Assembly (NCBI GenBank): GCA_045866215.1
Contig: AP035880.1
Coordinates: 2,666,001 to 2,730,000, forward strand
Direction of reading: 5' to 3'
From: Croceivirga sp009797885
GTDB lineage: Bacteria; Bacteroidota; Bacteroidia; Flavobacteriales; Flavobacteriaceae
DNA length: 64,000 bases
The notes below the pieces were generated by a model. That model ran no database searches. It was not told the DNA's origin and saw only the letters and a list, made by a program, of their open reading frames with translations. Below are positions 1-7,951 of this stretch, piece by piece. Each line of letters starts with the position of its first letter. The first letter of the stretch is position 1. Position numbers and translations under genes: made by a program.

Positions 1-2
1 TT

Positions 3-188
3 ACCCCAGCGGAGAAAAAGGATTTGCACTTTTTACCGGACACCTACCTTATTTGCTATTTAAATGGGTTTGAGGAGGCAAAGGACCAGATGGAATTGGC
101 GCGTACAATTTTAAAGGAACAGGATAGAGGGCTCTATGAGACCCTAAAACTGTCCTTGCGCATTCTAAGAAAGGTCAAATACAACTAA
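3..188 (+). CDS. C-terminal part of an unidentified protein (5' end outside window)
   Basis: An open frame enters from the left edge and ends with TAA at 186-188, giving 62 visible codons. The visible part is rich in Leu, Lys and Glu and looks mostly alpha-helical, ending in a basic tail (RILRKVKYN). No motif allows a family assignment. It converges on the sugar kinase gene with only nine bases between the two stop codons. Frame and stop are clear, but the product cannot be named from this fragment. Confidence 0.6.
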   Translation, partial: TPAEKKDLHFLPDTYLICYLNGFEEAKDQMELARTILKEQDRGLYETLKLSLRILRKVKYN

Positions 189-197
189 AGGATTTCC

Positions 198-1139
198 TTA
201 GGCTATTTCTTCCCAAGTTGGCAAGGCCACAATGGCCCCATATTTTGTAGTCGTCAAAGCTCCCGCCTTATTGGCTTTTTCTATCATTTGTACCAACAGG
301 GTATTGTCCTGGAATATGGTGTTAAAATCATTCAATTCCGCAATTTGATAGAGAAGACATCCAATAAAGGCATCCCCTGCTCCAGTGGTGTCCACGGGAG
401 AAACTTTAATACTAGGTACCAAGGTGGAAAATCCGTCCATACTTAAATACGTACCGTCCTTGCCCAGGGTAATGACTATGATTTTTGCCCCTACCTCATG
501 AAGGTGCCCACTTGCTTCCTTCAGGTCTTCTTTCCCGGACAATAACTGGGCTTCCTCCAGGCTGAACTTACACAAATGTGATTTTTCCACATAGGGAAGG
601 CATTTTTTGATAAAATTGGCTTCATTATCCTTCCAAAGATCCCCTCTAAAATTGGGGTCAAAACTTATGAATGATTTTTGGGTGAGGGCATCAAAAAGAT
701 AGTGGTTATAGGCTTCTTCCAAAGAACCACCAAGTAAGGCCGTAGCGGCCCCAAAATGAACCAAATTTTTATGGAATACTTTTTTGATACTCGAATCGTA
801 CTTGAGTTCCTTATCGGCCCCACGGCTAAAAACAAAATCGCGTTCACCATCTTCGGCCAAGGAGACAAAAGCCAGGGTGGTAAATGTTTTGGAACGTTGG
901 GCCATGGAAATATCCACATTCCCCTCTTTAAGGACATTTAAAAGAAAAGAACCAAAAGGGTCCTTGCCCACACAACCAATGAAACAACTTTTTCCACCTA
1001 GTTTGGAAATGGCACAGGCCACATTGGCGGGGGCCCCTCCCGCTTTTTTAGTAAAGTCATTTGCTTTTGACAAATCACTTCCTTGGTTTTCACCCACAAA
1101 GTCGATCAGGACTTCCCCAATACAAAAAACCTTAGTCAT
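198..1139 (-). CDS. PfkB-family carbohydrate kinase, probably fructokinase
   Basis: 313 aa, the usual length for a PfkB/ribokinase-fold sugar kinase, which phosphorylates a sugar with ATP in the cytoplasm. The N-terminal signature GGAPANVA is at residues 34-41. The C-terminal signature DTTGAGD is at 250-256, with Asp256 as the expected catalytic base. DPNFR (161-165) and VITLGKDG (222-229) are further family landmarks. The GGAPANVA form and overall sequence resemble bacterial fructokinases (ScrK/Frk) more than ribokinases, but substrate choice cannot be read with certainty. There are no sugar transporter or hydrolase genes beside it. ATG start at 1139. Confidence 0.85.
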   Translation of the reverse strand: MTKVFCIGEVLIDFVGENQGSDLSKANDFTKKAGGAPANVACAISKLGGKSCFIGCVGKDPFGSFLLNVLKEGNVDISMAQRSKTFTTLAFVSLAEDGERDFVFSRGADKELKYDSSIKKVFHKNLVHFGAATALLGGSLEEAYNHYLFDALTQKSFISFDPNFRGDLWKDNEANFIKKCLPYVEKSHLCKFSLEEAQLLSGKEDLKEASGHLHEVGAKIIVITLGKDGTYLSMDGFSTLVPSIKVSPVDTTGAGDAFIGCLLYQIAELNDFNTIFQDNTLLVQMIEKANKAGALTTTKYGAIVALPTWEEIA

Positions 1140-1261
1140 TGCTTCCGTAAAAATAATAGGGAAAGGTACATAGAAATTTAAAGGGATGGGAGTTGGATAA
1201 AACTTTACTTTAAATTAGGGTAGAAAGCCATATAAGTTCCTATAATTGCCAAAAATTTGAC

Positions 1262-1987
1262 ATGAGGAGATTTGTTATTGGAGACTTGCATTCCGGACTT
1301 AGGGCTTTGAAACAACTTTTACACAAAACCAAGGTATCCCCGGAAGACCATCTTATTTTTTTGGGGGACTATGTGGATTCATGGAGTGAGGCCTTTGAAA
1401 CGGTTGAATTTTTAATAGCATTGAATAAAAGTCATAACTGTACTTTCATAAGGGGAAACCATGACGAACTTTGCAAGGAATGGATGATTACCGGTGAAGA
1501 GAATCCCCAGTGGTTGGCCCATGGAGGTCAAGCAACACGCGAATCCTATTTGAAAGCTGGACGGGAAAAGTGGAATATCCATCTGCAGTTTTTTGAAAAT
1601 CTGGAAAACTATTTTTTGGATGAAAACAACCGGCTGTATTTACATGCAGGCTTCACCAATTTAAAAGGGATTGACCATGAGTATTTTGAGCAGCTTTACT
1701 ACTGGGACCGAACGCTCTGGGAATTGGCCAAAGCACTAAACCCTAAATTATCTCCCCGCGATGCGAACTATCCTATGCGGTTTACCCACTATTTGGAAAT
1801 ATTCATTGGCCATACCCCCTTGTCCAAAACAGGGCATGCTGTTCCCAAAAATGCGGCCAATGTCTGGAATGTGGATACGGGTGCGGCATTTAAGGGACCC
1901 TTGACCATCATGGATGTGGATACCAAGGAATACTGGCAAAGCAACCCCGTCCATACGTTTTATGCAGGGGAGCAGGGTAGAAACTGA
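1262..1987 (+). CDS. Calcineurin-like metallophosphatase (PPP-type)
   Basis: 241 aa, cytoplasmic. The metal-binding motifs of the metallophosphoesterase fold appear in order: GDLH at 7-10, GDYVD at 35-39, GNHDE at 65-69, HAG at 128-130 and GHTP at 183-186. This pattern matches small bacterial Ser/Thr protein phosphatases and diadenosine tetraphosphatase-like enzymes. The substrate (phosphoprotein, nucleotide or other phosphoester) cannot be decided from sequence. It is divergent from the sugar kinase, with about 120 bp between the starts, and converges on the helix-hairpin-helix membrane protein downstream. Confidence 0.88.
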   Translation: MRRFVIGDLHSGLRALKQLLHKTKVSPEDHLIFLGDYVDSWSEAFETVEFLIALNKSHNCTFIRGNHDELCKEWMITGEENPQWLAHGGQATRESYLKAGREKWNIHLQFFENLENYFLDENNRLYLHAGFTNLKGIDHEYFEQLYYWDRTLWELAKALNPKLSPRDANYPMRFTHYLEIFIGHTPLSKTGHAVPKNAANVWNVDTGAAFKGPLTIMDVDTKEYWQSNPVHTFYAGEQGRN

Positions 1988-2023
1988 AACTGGTCCTTGC
2001 GGATTTCCTTTGGATGAAAGGCT

Positions 2024-2566
2024 TTAAAACTTTCCGGACTTATGCTCGTCCTGCCATCTCATCAATTCTTTCCATTTACCCTCATGGGCCATTCTAGCCT
2101 GCATTGGCCATGAGGATGGATCATGGATCCGATAGCGTTTGCCCCCGGAATTCAATACTTCCTGACATTTGTTTACGGGAACTTCGGACAATGCTTTCCA
2201 TGTCTTTATACCAAAATTGTGGAACAGCCCTTCAATTTTTGGACCAATGCCTTCCACAATTTTTAGATCATCTTGTTTAATACGTTTACCAAAAACTGCT
2301 TTGGCGGCAGTAGCGTTAAAGGCAAATTCGTGGGTAGCAGCGGTATGGGACCGCCCTTCACTTTTTGTCGTTGGTGTCTCTGATATCTTTTTGTTACAGG
2401 CCTCCAAATCGGCCTTTAATCTTTCGTTTTGGTCCTCCAAAGCCTTTATTGCTGTGGAACTGTCAATTACATCTCTTTTTCTTTTGCCCAATGCATATCC
2501 TATAAGGGCACATAGGACACCAATTACAATGGCAATCAACCAGTACCAGATTGTATCAAAGTTCAT
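2024..2566 (-). CDS. Membrane-anchored helix-hairpin-helix protein
   Basis: 180 aa. One transmembrane helix near residues 8-27 is followed by a basic stretch (GKRKRD), which suggests the C-terminal part is cytoplasmic. Residues about 38-62 look coiled-coil. A helix-hairpin-helix-like segment (IVEGIGPKIEGLF, from about 103) resembles the module found in flap-endonuclease-like and ribosomal L21-associated proteins of Bacteroidota. The tail carries a conserved-looking Trp-rich segment (SSWPMQARMA). It may bind DNA at the membrane, but this is inferred from the motif only. Confidence 0.75.
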   Translation of the reverse strand: MNFDTIWYWLIAIVIGVLCALIGYALGKRKRDVIDSSTAIKALEDQNERLKADLEACNKKISETPTTKSEGRSHTAATHEFAFNATAAKAVFGKRIKQDDLKIVEGIGPKIEGLFHNFGIKTWKALSEVPVNKCQEVLNSGGKRYRIHDPSSWPMQARMAHEGKWKELMRWQDEHKSGKF

Positions 2567-3085
2567 TTTTCCATATTTTTTGTTAGCAGTGATTTGTTGG
2601 AAACCGATGCTTCCTGAACACTCTTATTTTATACACGTATTAACGGTAATTACTCTAAAGCCCGAAATAAGGAATACCCCTATCAAAAAGGGAATTGCAA
2701 CCCCAATGGTATGGGATGGCTTTCACGTCATCGTCAATGGAATAAGTGTTTAGACCTACAATTTATTAAAAAAGCAGCGGAGAATGTTAATTTTTTCTAA
2801 GGAAAAACTTAAAAAACAGCATTGTATCAACCAGTTAGCGCAATCATATCGTATGTACCTAAAGCTAAAAACGGAACAAATTTTACCAACTATACAGTAT
2901 TATGTGCAAGCGATAAGGTTGCGTATTGGGGGAAAATAAAATAATAGGAAATTTGAAGCATAGAACTAGGTAAGTACCCTATTTCTCCCGACAAGGTTCC
3001 GGCATTGAAATAGGGTTTACGATATTTAAGTTTGAGTTAGTTAAGTTGGTTTAAAACCGTTGCACTTCTTTAGGCAGCGGTTTTT
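2567..3085. other. 519-bp intergenic region; no convincing gene, two hairpins near its right end
   Basis: Neither strand holds a reading frame I would defend; the frame running over 2169-2753 on the plus strand is antisense to the HhH gene. The right part holds a perfect 10-bp inverted repeat (2976-2985 / 3007-3016) and a terminator-like hairpin (3054-3083). On the plus strand the latter is followed by seven T residues, so an RNA made rightward from this region would have a good 3' end. No promoter could be placed confidently. Confidence 0.5.
2976..3016. repeat. Perfect 10-bp inverted repeat (stem-loop)
   Basis: ACCCTATTTC at 2976-2985 is exactly complementary to GAAATAGGGT at 3007-3016, with a 21-nt loop that can itself form a short CCG/CGG pairing. 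It lies 70 nt beyond the ALDH stop codon, past the terminator-like hairpin. It may be a second 3' structure of that transcript or part of a rightward small RNA. Confidence 0.5.
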
Positions 3086-3088
3086 TTA
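3053..3088. terminator. Rho-independent terminator hairpin, possibly bidirectional
   Basis: The stem AAACCGTTGC (3054-3063) pairs with GCAGCGGTTT (3074-3083), with one G-U/A-C position. The plus strand continues into seven Ts. On the minus strand the hairpin begins directly after the ALDH stop codon (3086-3088) but the U run is short. It probably ends the leftward ALDH operon. The flank at 3043-3050 (AGTTGGTT) resembles sequence next to two other terminators in this window. Confidence 0.6.
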
Positions 3089-4639
3089 TAGGTCAAACTT
3101 TATCCCTTGCGCCAAAGGAAGTGCCGTTGTATAATTTATGGTATTGGTCTGTCTTCTCATGTAAATCTTCCAAGCATCCGAACCACTTTCACGACCACCT
3201 CCAGTTTCCTTCTCCCCACCAAAGGCCCCTCCAATTTCAGCTCCCGAGGTTCCTATGTTAACATTGGCGATTCCACAATCACTGCCGGCAACCGATAGAA
3301 AACGTTCTGCCTCCCTTAAATTGTTGGTCATAATGGCGGAAGAAAGTCCTTGGACCACATCGTTTTGTTGGGCAATTGCATTTTCAACTTCCCCGGTATA
3401 CTTTAATAGGTACAATATGGGCGCAAAGGTTTCCTCCTGAACAATTTCAAAAGCGTTGTTGGCTTCCACGATTGCCGGTTTTACATAACACCCACTCTCG
3501 TAGCCATCCCCAGTTAAAACGCCACCTTCCATCAATAGCCTGCCCCCTTCGGACCTTGCTTTTTCCAAAGCCTTTTCATATAGGGAAACGGCAGCTGTGT
3601 CTATTAAGGGGCCAACGTGGTTGTTCTCGTCCAATGGATTGCCTATCCTCAGTTGTTGGTAAGCATCGACCAAAGCGTTTTTAACTTGTTCATAAATGGA
3701 TTCATGGACTATTAACCGTCTTGTGGAAGTACAACGTTGTCCGGCGGTTCCTACGGCCCCAAAAACAGCACCTATAATTGTCATTTTGATGTCCGCGTCC
3801 GGGGTAACTATAATGGCATTGTTCCCTCCGAGTTCCAAAAGTGACTTTCCCAATCTTGCCGCCACGGCCTGGGCCACTATTTTCCCCATGCGAATGGAGC
3901 CGGTTGCGGAAATCAAGGGAATTCTTTTGTCTTGGGTCATCAACTCCCCAACGCGGTAATCTCCGTTGATCAAACAGGAAATCCCTTCCGGCAGGTTATT
4001 GGTCTTAAGTACTTCTGCAATAATATTTTGACAGGCAATACCGCACAAGGGGGTCTTTTCAGAAGGCTTCCATACACAGACATCCCCACAAATCCATGCA
4101 AGGGCCGTATTCCAGGACCACACGGCAACGGGGAAATTAAAGGCCGAAATAATGCCCACTATTCCCAGAGGGTGGTATTGTTCGTACATTCGGTGCCCTG
4201 GACGTTCGGAATGCATGGTCAAACCATGCAATTGTCTGGACAGGCCAACAGCAAAGTCACAAATGTCTATCATCTCCTGTACCTCTCCCAATCCTTCTTG
4301 ATAGGATTTGCCCATTTCATAGGAAACCAGCTTTCCCAAGGGTTCCTTTACTTCCCGTAACTTATCCCCAAATTGTCGGACTATTTCACCTCTCTGGGGG
4401 GCAGGAAGTAATCGCCAACTTTTAAAAGCAGCACCAGCAGCTTCCATTACTTTCCCATAGTCCGCTTCCGTAGTGGTGGTTACCTTTCCGATGATGGAAC
4501 CATCAACGGGAGACAATGAAGTGATGGTTTCTCCTGAACCAAAAGCCTCCATTCCAGTGGATGTTCCCTGATTGATTTCCTTTACCCCTAGGATTTCCAA
4601 TGCCTCGTGAATACCAAAGGCCGTAGCTGTTTCTGCCAT
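3086..4639 (-). CDS. Aldehyde dehydrogenase, ALDH7 type (aminoadipate semialdehyde / piperideine-6-carboxylate dehydrogenase-like)
   Basis: 517 aa from the ATG at 4639; an upstream in-frame ATG at 4678 would add 13 unlikely residues. The NAD-binding fold carries NFP at 168-170. The general-base region is LELGGNN (268-274, Glu269), and the catalytic Cys is at 303 in GQRCTSTRR. The GGNNAI and NFPVAVWSWN forms are typical of ALDH7A1/AmaB-like enzymes that oxidise alpha-aminoadipic semialdehyde in lysine catabolism. It is the last gene of a leftward operon with 3-hydroxyanthranilate dioxygenase and a DUF1304 protein, so an alternative role on the 2-aminomuconate semialdehyde branch of tryptophan degradation is possible. 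Family certain, substrate uncertain. Confidence 0.9.
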   Translation of the reverse strand: MAETATAFGIHEALEILGVKEINQGTSTGMEAFGSGETITSLSPVDGSIIGKVTTTTEADYGKVMEAAGAAFKSWRLLPAPQRGEIVRQFGDKLREVKEPLGKLVSYEMGKSYQEGLGEVQEMIDICDFAVGLSRQLHGLTMHSERPGHRMYEQYHPLGIVGIISAFNFPVAVWSWNTALAWICGDVCVWKPSEKTPLCGIACQNIIAEVLKTNNLPEGISCLINGDYRVGELMTQDKRIPLISATGSIRMGKIVAQAVAARLGKSLLELGGNNAIIVTPDADIKMTIIGAVFGAVGTAGQRCTSTRRLIVHESIYEQVKNALVDAYQQLRIGNPLDENNHVGPLIDTAAVSLYEKALEKARSEGGRLLMEGGVLTGDGYESGCYVKPAIVEANNAFEIVQEETFAPILYLLKYTGEVENAIAQQNDVVQGLSSAIMTNNLREAERFLSVAGSDCGIANVNIGTSGAEIGGAFGGEKETGGGRESGSDAWKIYMRRQTNTINYTTALPLAQGIKFDL

Positions 4640-4705
4640 TTGTAACTTTTTAGTGCGATTTTGTTGAAATTCCAACAAAACTACAAAGATTAAAAGTGTT
4701 CATCC

Positions 4706-5071
4706 TTAAACGGAAAGCAAAAATGCGATTATACCCAAAAGGGCCGGTAATCCTTGGATATAGAATATTTTTTTGGATACGCTTAGTGCGCCATAAATCC
4801 CGGCCACGACAACACAGCCCAAAAAAAAGAGCGCTATGTTCATGGACCAATTGGAGTCTTCAATAAGGAGTGACCAAACAAGACCAGCAACTAGGAAACC
4901 ATTGTACAGCCCTTGGTTGGCGGCCATGGATTTTGTAGGCTCAAAGAGTTCCTTCGGAAATTTCTTGAACACTTTTGGGCCCCTGGTGGTCCAAGCGAAC
5001 ATTTCCAACCAAAGGAAATAAAAATGTAGCAAGGCTACTACAATAACGATAATCTTTGCAACAAGTACCAT
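4706..5071 (-). CDS. DUF1304 family small membrane protein
   Basis: 121 aa with four predicted membrane helices (about 2-22, 56-71, 76-98 and 103-120). The sequence matches the DUF1304 pattern: an N-terminal helix with HFYFLWLEMF, then a KVF..FP..L segment and NQGLYNGFLVAG. The function of the family is unknown. Its start codon overlaps the stop of the upstream dioxygenase gene by one base (TAATG on the coding strand), which indicates translational coupling. The ALDH gene follows 66 bp downstream. Confidence 0.85.
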   Translation of the reverse strand: MVLVAKIIVIVVALLHFYFLWLEMFAWTTRGPKVFKKFPKELFEPTKSMAANQGLYNGFLVAGLVWSLLIEDSNWSMNIALFFLGCVVVAGIYGALSVSKKIFYIQGLPALLGIIAFLLSV

Positions 5072-5610
5072 TATCCTTCTTCTATAAAGCGTTTATCTGT
5101 GGGCATTACCGTGCCACAATTGTCACAGGTCCTAAGTTCCTTGGAACCATAAAAATGTTTGAAATGTTTCAAAAAATCCTTTTCAATATCATGTAAGGTA
5201 AAATAGGCCTCGTAGAGTTTGTGATTGCAGTTGTCACAGAACCATAGGAGTCCATCGTCTACCTGCATATGGTCCCTTTTTCGTTCTATGACCAAACCAA
5301 TGGACCCTTCATGCCTTACCGGGGAATGGGGAACTTTGGCAGGGTGTAGGTACATATCGCCGGGGCCAAGTTCCATGGTTTTCTTTTTTCCGTCTTCCTG
5401 AATATGAACTTCAATAGTACCTTCCAACTGATAAAAAAGTTCTTCGGTTTCATTGTAATGATAATCCTTTCGGGCATTTGGTCCTGCAACCACCATAACA
5501 ATATAATCTCCGGCATCCTTATAAAGATTTTTATTGCCCACCGGTGGTTTTAGGGTATCCTTGTTATCCTCAAGCCATTGGTTCAAGTTAAATGGAGGTC
5601 GTATTGCCAT
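5071..5610 (-). CDS. nbaC: 3-hydroxyanthranilate 3,4-dioxygenase
   Basis: 179 aa cupin enzyme that opens the ring of 3-hydroxyanthranilate with O2 in the kynurenine pathway, giving aminocarboxymuconate semialdehyde, the precursor of quinolinate or of further catabolism. The expected iron ligands are present at His51, Glu57 and His95, the same numbering as in the characterised Ralstonia enzyme. The C-terminal rubredoxin-like site has CDNC at 125-128 and CDNC at 162-165. It is the first gene of the operon with the DUF1304 protein and the ALDH. Tryptophan 2,3-dioxygenase, the first enzyme of the pathway, is encoded at 45640-46602; kynurenine hydroxylase and kynureninase are not in the window. 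Confidence 0.95.
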   Translation of the reverse strand: MAIRPPFNLNQWLEDNKDTLKPPVGNKNLYKDAGDYIVMVVAGPNARKDYHYNETEELFYQLEGTIEVHIQEDGKKKTMELGPGDMYLHPAKVPHSPVRHEGSIGLVIERKRDHMQVDDGLLWFCDNCNHKLYEAYFTLHDIEKDFLKHFKHFYGSKELRTCDNCGTVMPTDKRFIEEG

Positions 5611-5651
5611 GACTTATTTTTTGGAAAGTTACAAAACCTTGTCCAAGAAAT

Positions 5652-5683
5652 GAAAAGGCCCGCCATGGCTAGCGGACCTTTTC
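5652..5683 (-). terminator. Terminator hairpin downstream of the CAP lipoprotein gene
   Basis: On the minus strand GAAAAGGTCCGC pairs with GCGGGCCTTTTC, a 12-bp stem with one G-U pair and an 8-nt loop, followed by ATTTCTT. It lies 40 bp past the stop of the CAP-domain gene and before the start of the 3-hydroxyanthranilate dioxygenase gene, so it separates the two units. Confidence 0.65.
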
Positions 5684-5722
5684 AAACCATTAAAACACGT
5701 AATATAAAACCTAAATCTAAAT

Positions 5723-6226
5723 TTATTTTCGTAAGAAGATCTGTGTATAATAGGGATTGCCCCCGGTATCCATTTCAATACTCAAAGCGGTATGTGTAAA
5801 ATTTCCTTCAATAGTTTCTTTGTGGGGAGCACTATCCAACCATCCTTCTAAGGCCATATCTGCCAATGGATAATTTCTGGCCACATTTTCGGCAACATGC
5901 TCCGCAGCGGTTTCCTTTGCTATTTCGGCGGCCCGGGAACTAAAGTTATCATGGCTCAATTCCCCTTCCCCGATCATGTGCTCATTATGTTCCAATGCAT
6001 ACTTATAAGCTTCTTCGCTAAATTCAAGGGTGCCCATGCCCATTGACGTTCTGTGTTGGTTCACCAAATTAAAGAGTTCCTGTTCCTGGGCAGATAGTTC
6101 TATGGTAATTTCTTCTAAGGTTTTGGCTTGATTTTCAAACAATTCTTCTTCCCCTGAAACCGAAGTGGTACTGCAAGAAGCCAAGGCAATGAAAAAAAGA
6201 AGAATAAATGCGTAACGTAAATTCAT
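5723..6226 (-). CDS. CAP (SCP/PR-1) domain lipoprotein
   Basis: 167 aa. The signal peptide ends in a lipobox LASC with Cys18 as the lipidation site, so it is expected to be membrane-anchored and exported. From about residue 48 it follows the CAP domain: a helix with LFNLVNQHR, then EHNEHM, LSHDNFSSR and AENVARNYP, and a final HTALSIEMD. Bacterial CAP proteins are secreted and of mostly unknown activity. It stands alone between terminator-like structure downstream and a 285-bp gap upstream. Confidence 0.88.
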   Translation of the reverse strand: MNLRYAFILLFFIALASCSTTSVSGEEELFENQAKTLEEITIELSAQEQELFNLVNQHRTSMGMGTLEFSEEAYKYALEHNEHMIGEGELSHDNFSSRAAEIAKETAAEHVAENVARNYPLADMALEGWLDSAPHKETIEGNFTHTALSIEMDTGGNPYYTQIFLRK

Positions 6227-6376
6227 GTTCTCAACTAATTATCAATTCTTTCATATTCGTTACTAAAGTAGGCATGTGCGTGGCGGTACCCAGAAAATCT
6301 CTTTGTCTGAACTTATTTTTTCGTTAAGGTGCAGAAAGGTTCAGAATAAGGGCTAATCGGTGAATTGCATTGAATA

Positions 6377-6390
6377 TTTCATCGATGAAA
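6377..6390. repeat. 14-bp perfect palindrome in the cvpA-CAP gap
   Basis: TTTCATCGATGAAA is self-complementary and lies in the 285-bp gap downstream of cvpA and upstream of the CAP lipoprotein gene. It could be an operator for the CAP gene, whose start is about 150 bp away. With only one copy and no partner site the call is weak. Confidence 0.25.
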
Positions 6391-6511
6391 ATGGGTATTT
6401 CATACTATTTTCCCCACTCGCCGAAGCAGTACTGCCATTGGTCGAACTTCATTTTATACGAATTGGGATGAACGTTGAAAAACGATCGTCAAAAGGAATT
6501 CCAGAGGGGTA

Positions 6512-7015
6512 TTATTCCTGCTCTGCGGTAGTATCGTCTTTTAAGACCTTGCTGAAGACAAAAGCACCAATATCCCTAACGGGCCGGTAAAAAATGGAAT
6601 CTTTTTGGGTTTCTTCGTTAATAAAGGAAAAAGAAGCGGTAGCCTTTTCAAGGAAAACCAAAAGTGCCCCAACGATAACGGCAACTTTTAAGGTTCCAAA
6701 AATACCTCCAGCAATTTTATTGAGCAGTCCCAACATGGCAAAATCCGCAATCTTGGTCAAGAGTTTTCCTGCCAGGTGGACCAATAGGACAATGGCGATA
6801 AAAGTGACAATAAACGATGTGATTTTAATATAACGATCATTCCAGGCCATGTTCTGGGAGAGGTAATCCCCTGCGATGTAAGAAAAATGAATGGCCCCAT
6901 AAATTCCGGCAATTAAGGCAATAAGGGAAGCAAGTTCCACAAAAAGGCCGTTTGTAAGACCCTTGTATAGGCCCCAGACCAATAAAAGTCCCAAAACAAT
7001 GTCCAAAAAGCTCAT
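6512..7015 (-). CDS. cvpA: CvpA family membrane protein
   Basis: 167 aa with four predicted membrane helices (about 4-20, 25-45, 65-85 and 103-122) and a charged C-terminal tail. The N-terminal pattern FLDIVLGLLLVWGLYKGLTNG and the later LNKIAGGIFG are typical of the CvpA/colicin V production family, named for colicin V export in E. coli but widely present with a role in envelope homeostasis. Encoded alone, with divergent transcription relative to the gene at 7219. Confidence 0.85.
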   Translation of the reverse strand: MSFLDIVLGLLLVWGLYKGLTNGLFVELASLIALIAGIYGAIHFSYIAGDYLSQNMAWNDRYIKITSFIVTFIAIVLLVHLAGKLLTKIADFAMLGLLNKIAGGIFGTLKVAVIVGALLVFLEKATASFSFINEETQKDSIFYRPVRDIGAFVFSKVLKDDTTAEQE

Positions 7016-7181
7016 GAGTGTGGTTTGCGCAAATATAATTCATTGGCTTTAAGTCCAATGATAAGCTGCCATGGGACATCAAAAGAAAAAGCCTATACAG
7101 ATGCATAGTAGCCCTGGAAATCGGCGAATGGGACTACAAAGTAACCATGTAATGGTTTTGCCAGGATTTTTCACAGAAACC

Positions 7182-7213
7182 TTTTTGTGGCACACCGCAC
7201 TAAAGTAACTTTG
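7182..7213 (+). promoter_or_regulatory. Bacteroidota-type -33/-7 promoter
   Basis: TTTTTG at 7182-7187, an 18-bp spacer, then TAACTTTG at 7206-7213, matching the TTTG ... TAnnTTTG consensus of the primary sigma factor of Bacteroidota. The ATG of the next gene starts only six bases after the -7 element, so the transcript would be leaderless or nearly so. Confidence 0.7.
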
Positions 7214-7218
7214 CACCT

Positions 7219-7575
7219 ATGGCAAGGGACATACACTTAAAACAACGTTGGGAGCTTTTGGTGAATAAACTATCCGCTAAGTTTTCGGATGGGGACCCAT
7301 TGGAACTGGATGGAATTATCTATTTGGTCGGGATACAGGAATTGGGCCAGGTATATCGAAAATTCAAGAAAGATGAAAAGGTCAATCTCATGCACATTGC
7401 CATTTGTCGTTTGTTGGAACCTTATGGGTATTATGAGTTCGATTTTTATGATGAGGAGGGCTGGCCCCACTATAAAGTGAAGGAAACCCTTCCTTCCTTA
7501 AAGTCGGGGGAACAAACGGTCCTTATGAAGGAAGCTTTGGTCAATTATTTTTTAGAAAGGGAGTATATCTTTTAA
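7219..7575 (+). CDS. Conserved-looking small cytoplasmic protein of unknown function
   Basis: 118 aa with no signal peptide or membrane segment. It is acidic and aromatic towards the C-terminus (YYEFDFYDEEGWPHYK). I do not recognise a family. The start follows a strong -33/-7 promoter with almost no leader. Its stop codon overlaps the start of the next gene (TAATG at 7573-7577), so the two are translated as a coupled pair. Confidence 0.75.
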   Translation: MARDIHLKQRWELLVNKLSAKFSDGDPLELDGIIYLVGIQELGQVYRKFKKDEKVNLMHIAICRLLEPYGYYEFDFYDEEGWPHYKVKETLPSLKSGEQTVLMKEALVNYFLEREYIF

Positions 7576-7886
7576 TGGAGTTGCAACAACCGTATTATGC
7601 CGTAATTTTCACCAACACCAGAACCGACGGTGATTTTGGATATGCCGAAATGGCCGAACAAATGGAACGTTTGGCCAAACAGCAAAAAGGGTATCTTGGC
7701 TTTGAGAGCGCCCGTTCCAATTTGGGAATTGCAGTAAGTTATTGGGAAAGCCTGGAGGCCATTGCCGATTGGAAGGCCAACCTGGAACACCTGTATGCCC
7801 AGAAGAAGGGCAAATCCGATTGGTATAGCTGGTATAAGGTGCGAATTTGCAGGGTAGAACGTGAATACGAATTTAAAAGCACTTAG
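7575..7886 (+). CDS. Antibiotic biosynthesis monooxygenase (ABM)-like ferredoxin-fold protein
   Basis: 103 aa. The layout fits the dimeric alpha/beta-barrel ABM fold: a beta strand with YYAVIFTNTR, a helix with MAEQMERLAKQQKG, the family hallmark YLGFESAR, then AVSYWESLEAIADWKANLEH. Members include heme-degrading and quinol monooxygenases as well as many uncharacterised proteins, so the name gives fold rather than reaction. Translationally coupled to the preceding gene by a one-base overlap. Confidence 0.82.
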   Translation: MELQQPYYAVIFTNTRTDGDFGYAEMAEQMERLAKQQKGYLGFESARSNLGIAVSYWESLEAIADWKANLEHLYAQKKGKSDWYSWYKVRICRVEREYEFKST

Positions 7887-7898
7887 CGGACCGTATTT

Positions 7899-7929
7899 TT
7901 TGATTTGCTGAGCCTACCCCTTAATTTTG
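7899..7929 (+). promoter_or_regulatory. Bacteroidota -33/-7 promoter of glpD
   Basis: TTTG at 7899-7902, a 19-bp spacer, then TAATTTTG at 7922-7929. This is a near-ideal match in sequence and spacing to the Bacteroidota primary promoter. The glpD ATG follows 22 bases after the -7 element. Confidence 0.8.
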
Positions 7930-7951
7930 AATTTCAAACAACTGCGACAAA

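Noticed and set aside
2169..2753. 194-codon plus-strand frame over the HhH gene and the following gap
   Set aside because: Mostly antisense to the HhH protein; the part in the gap has no motif or start signal.
7185..7205. Second sigma-54 site (TGGCAC at 7188-7193)
   Set aside because: The bases after the spacer do not match TTGC, and the segment is the spacer of a good -33/-7 promoter.
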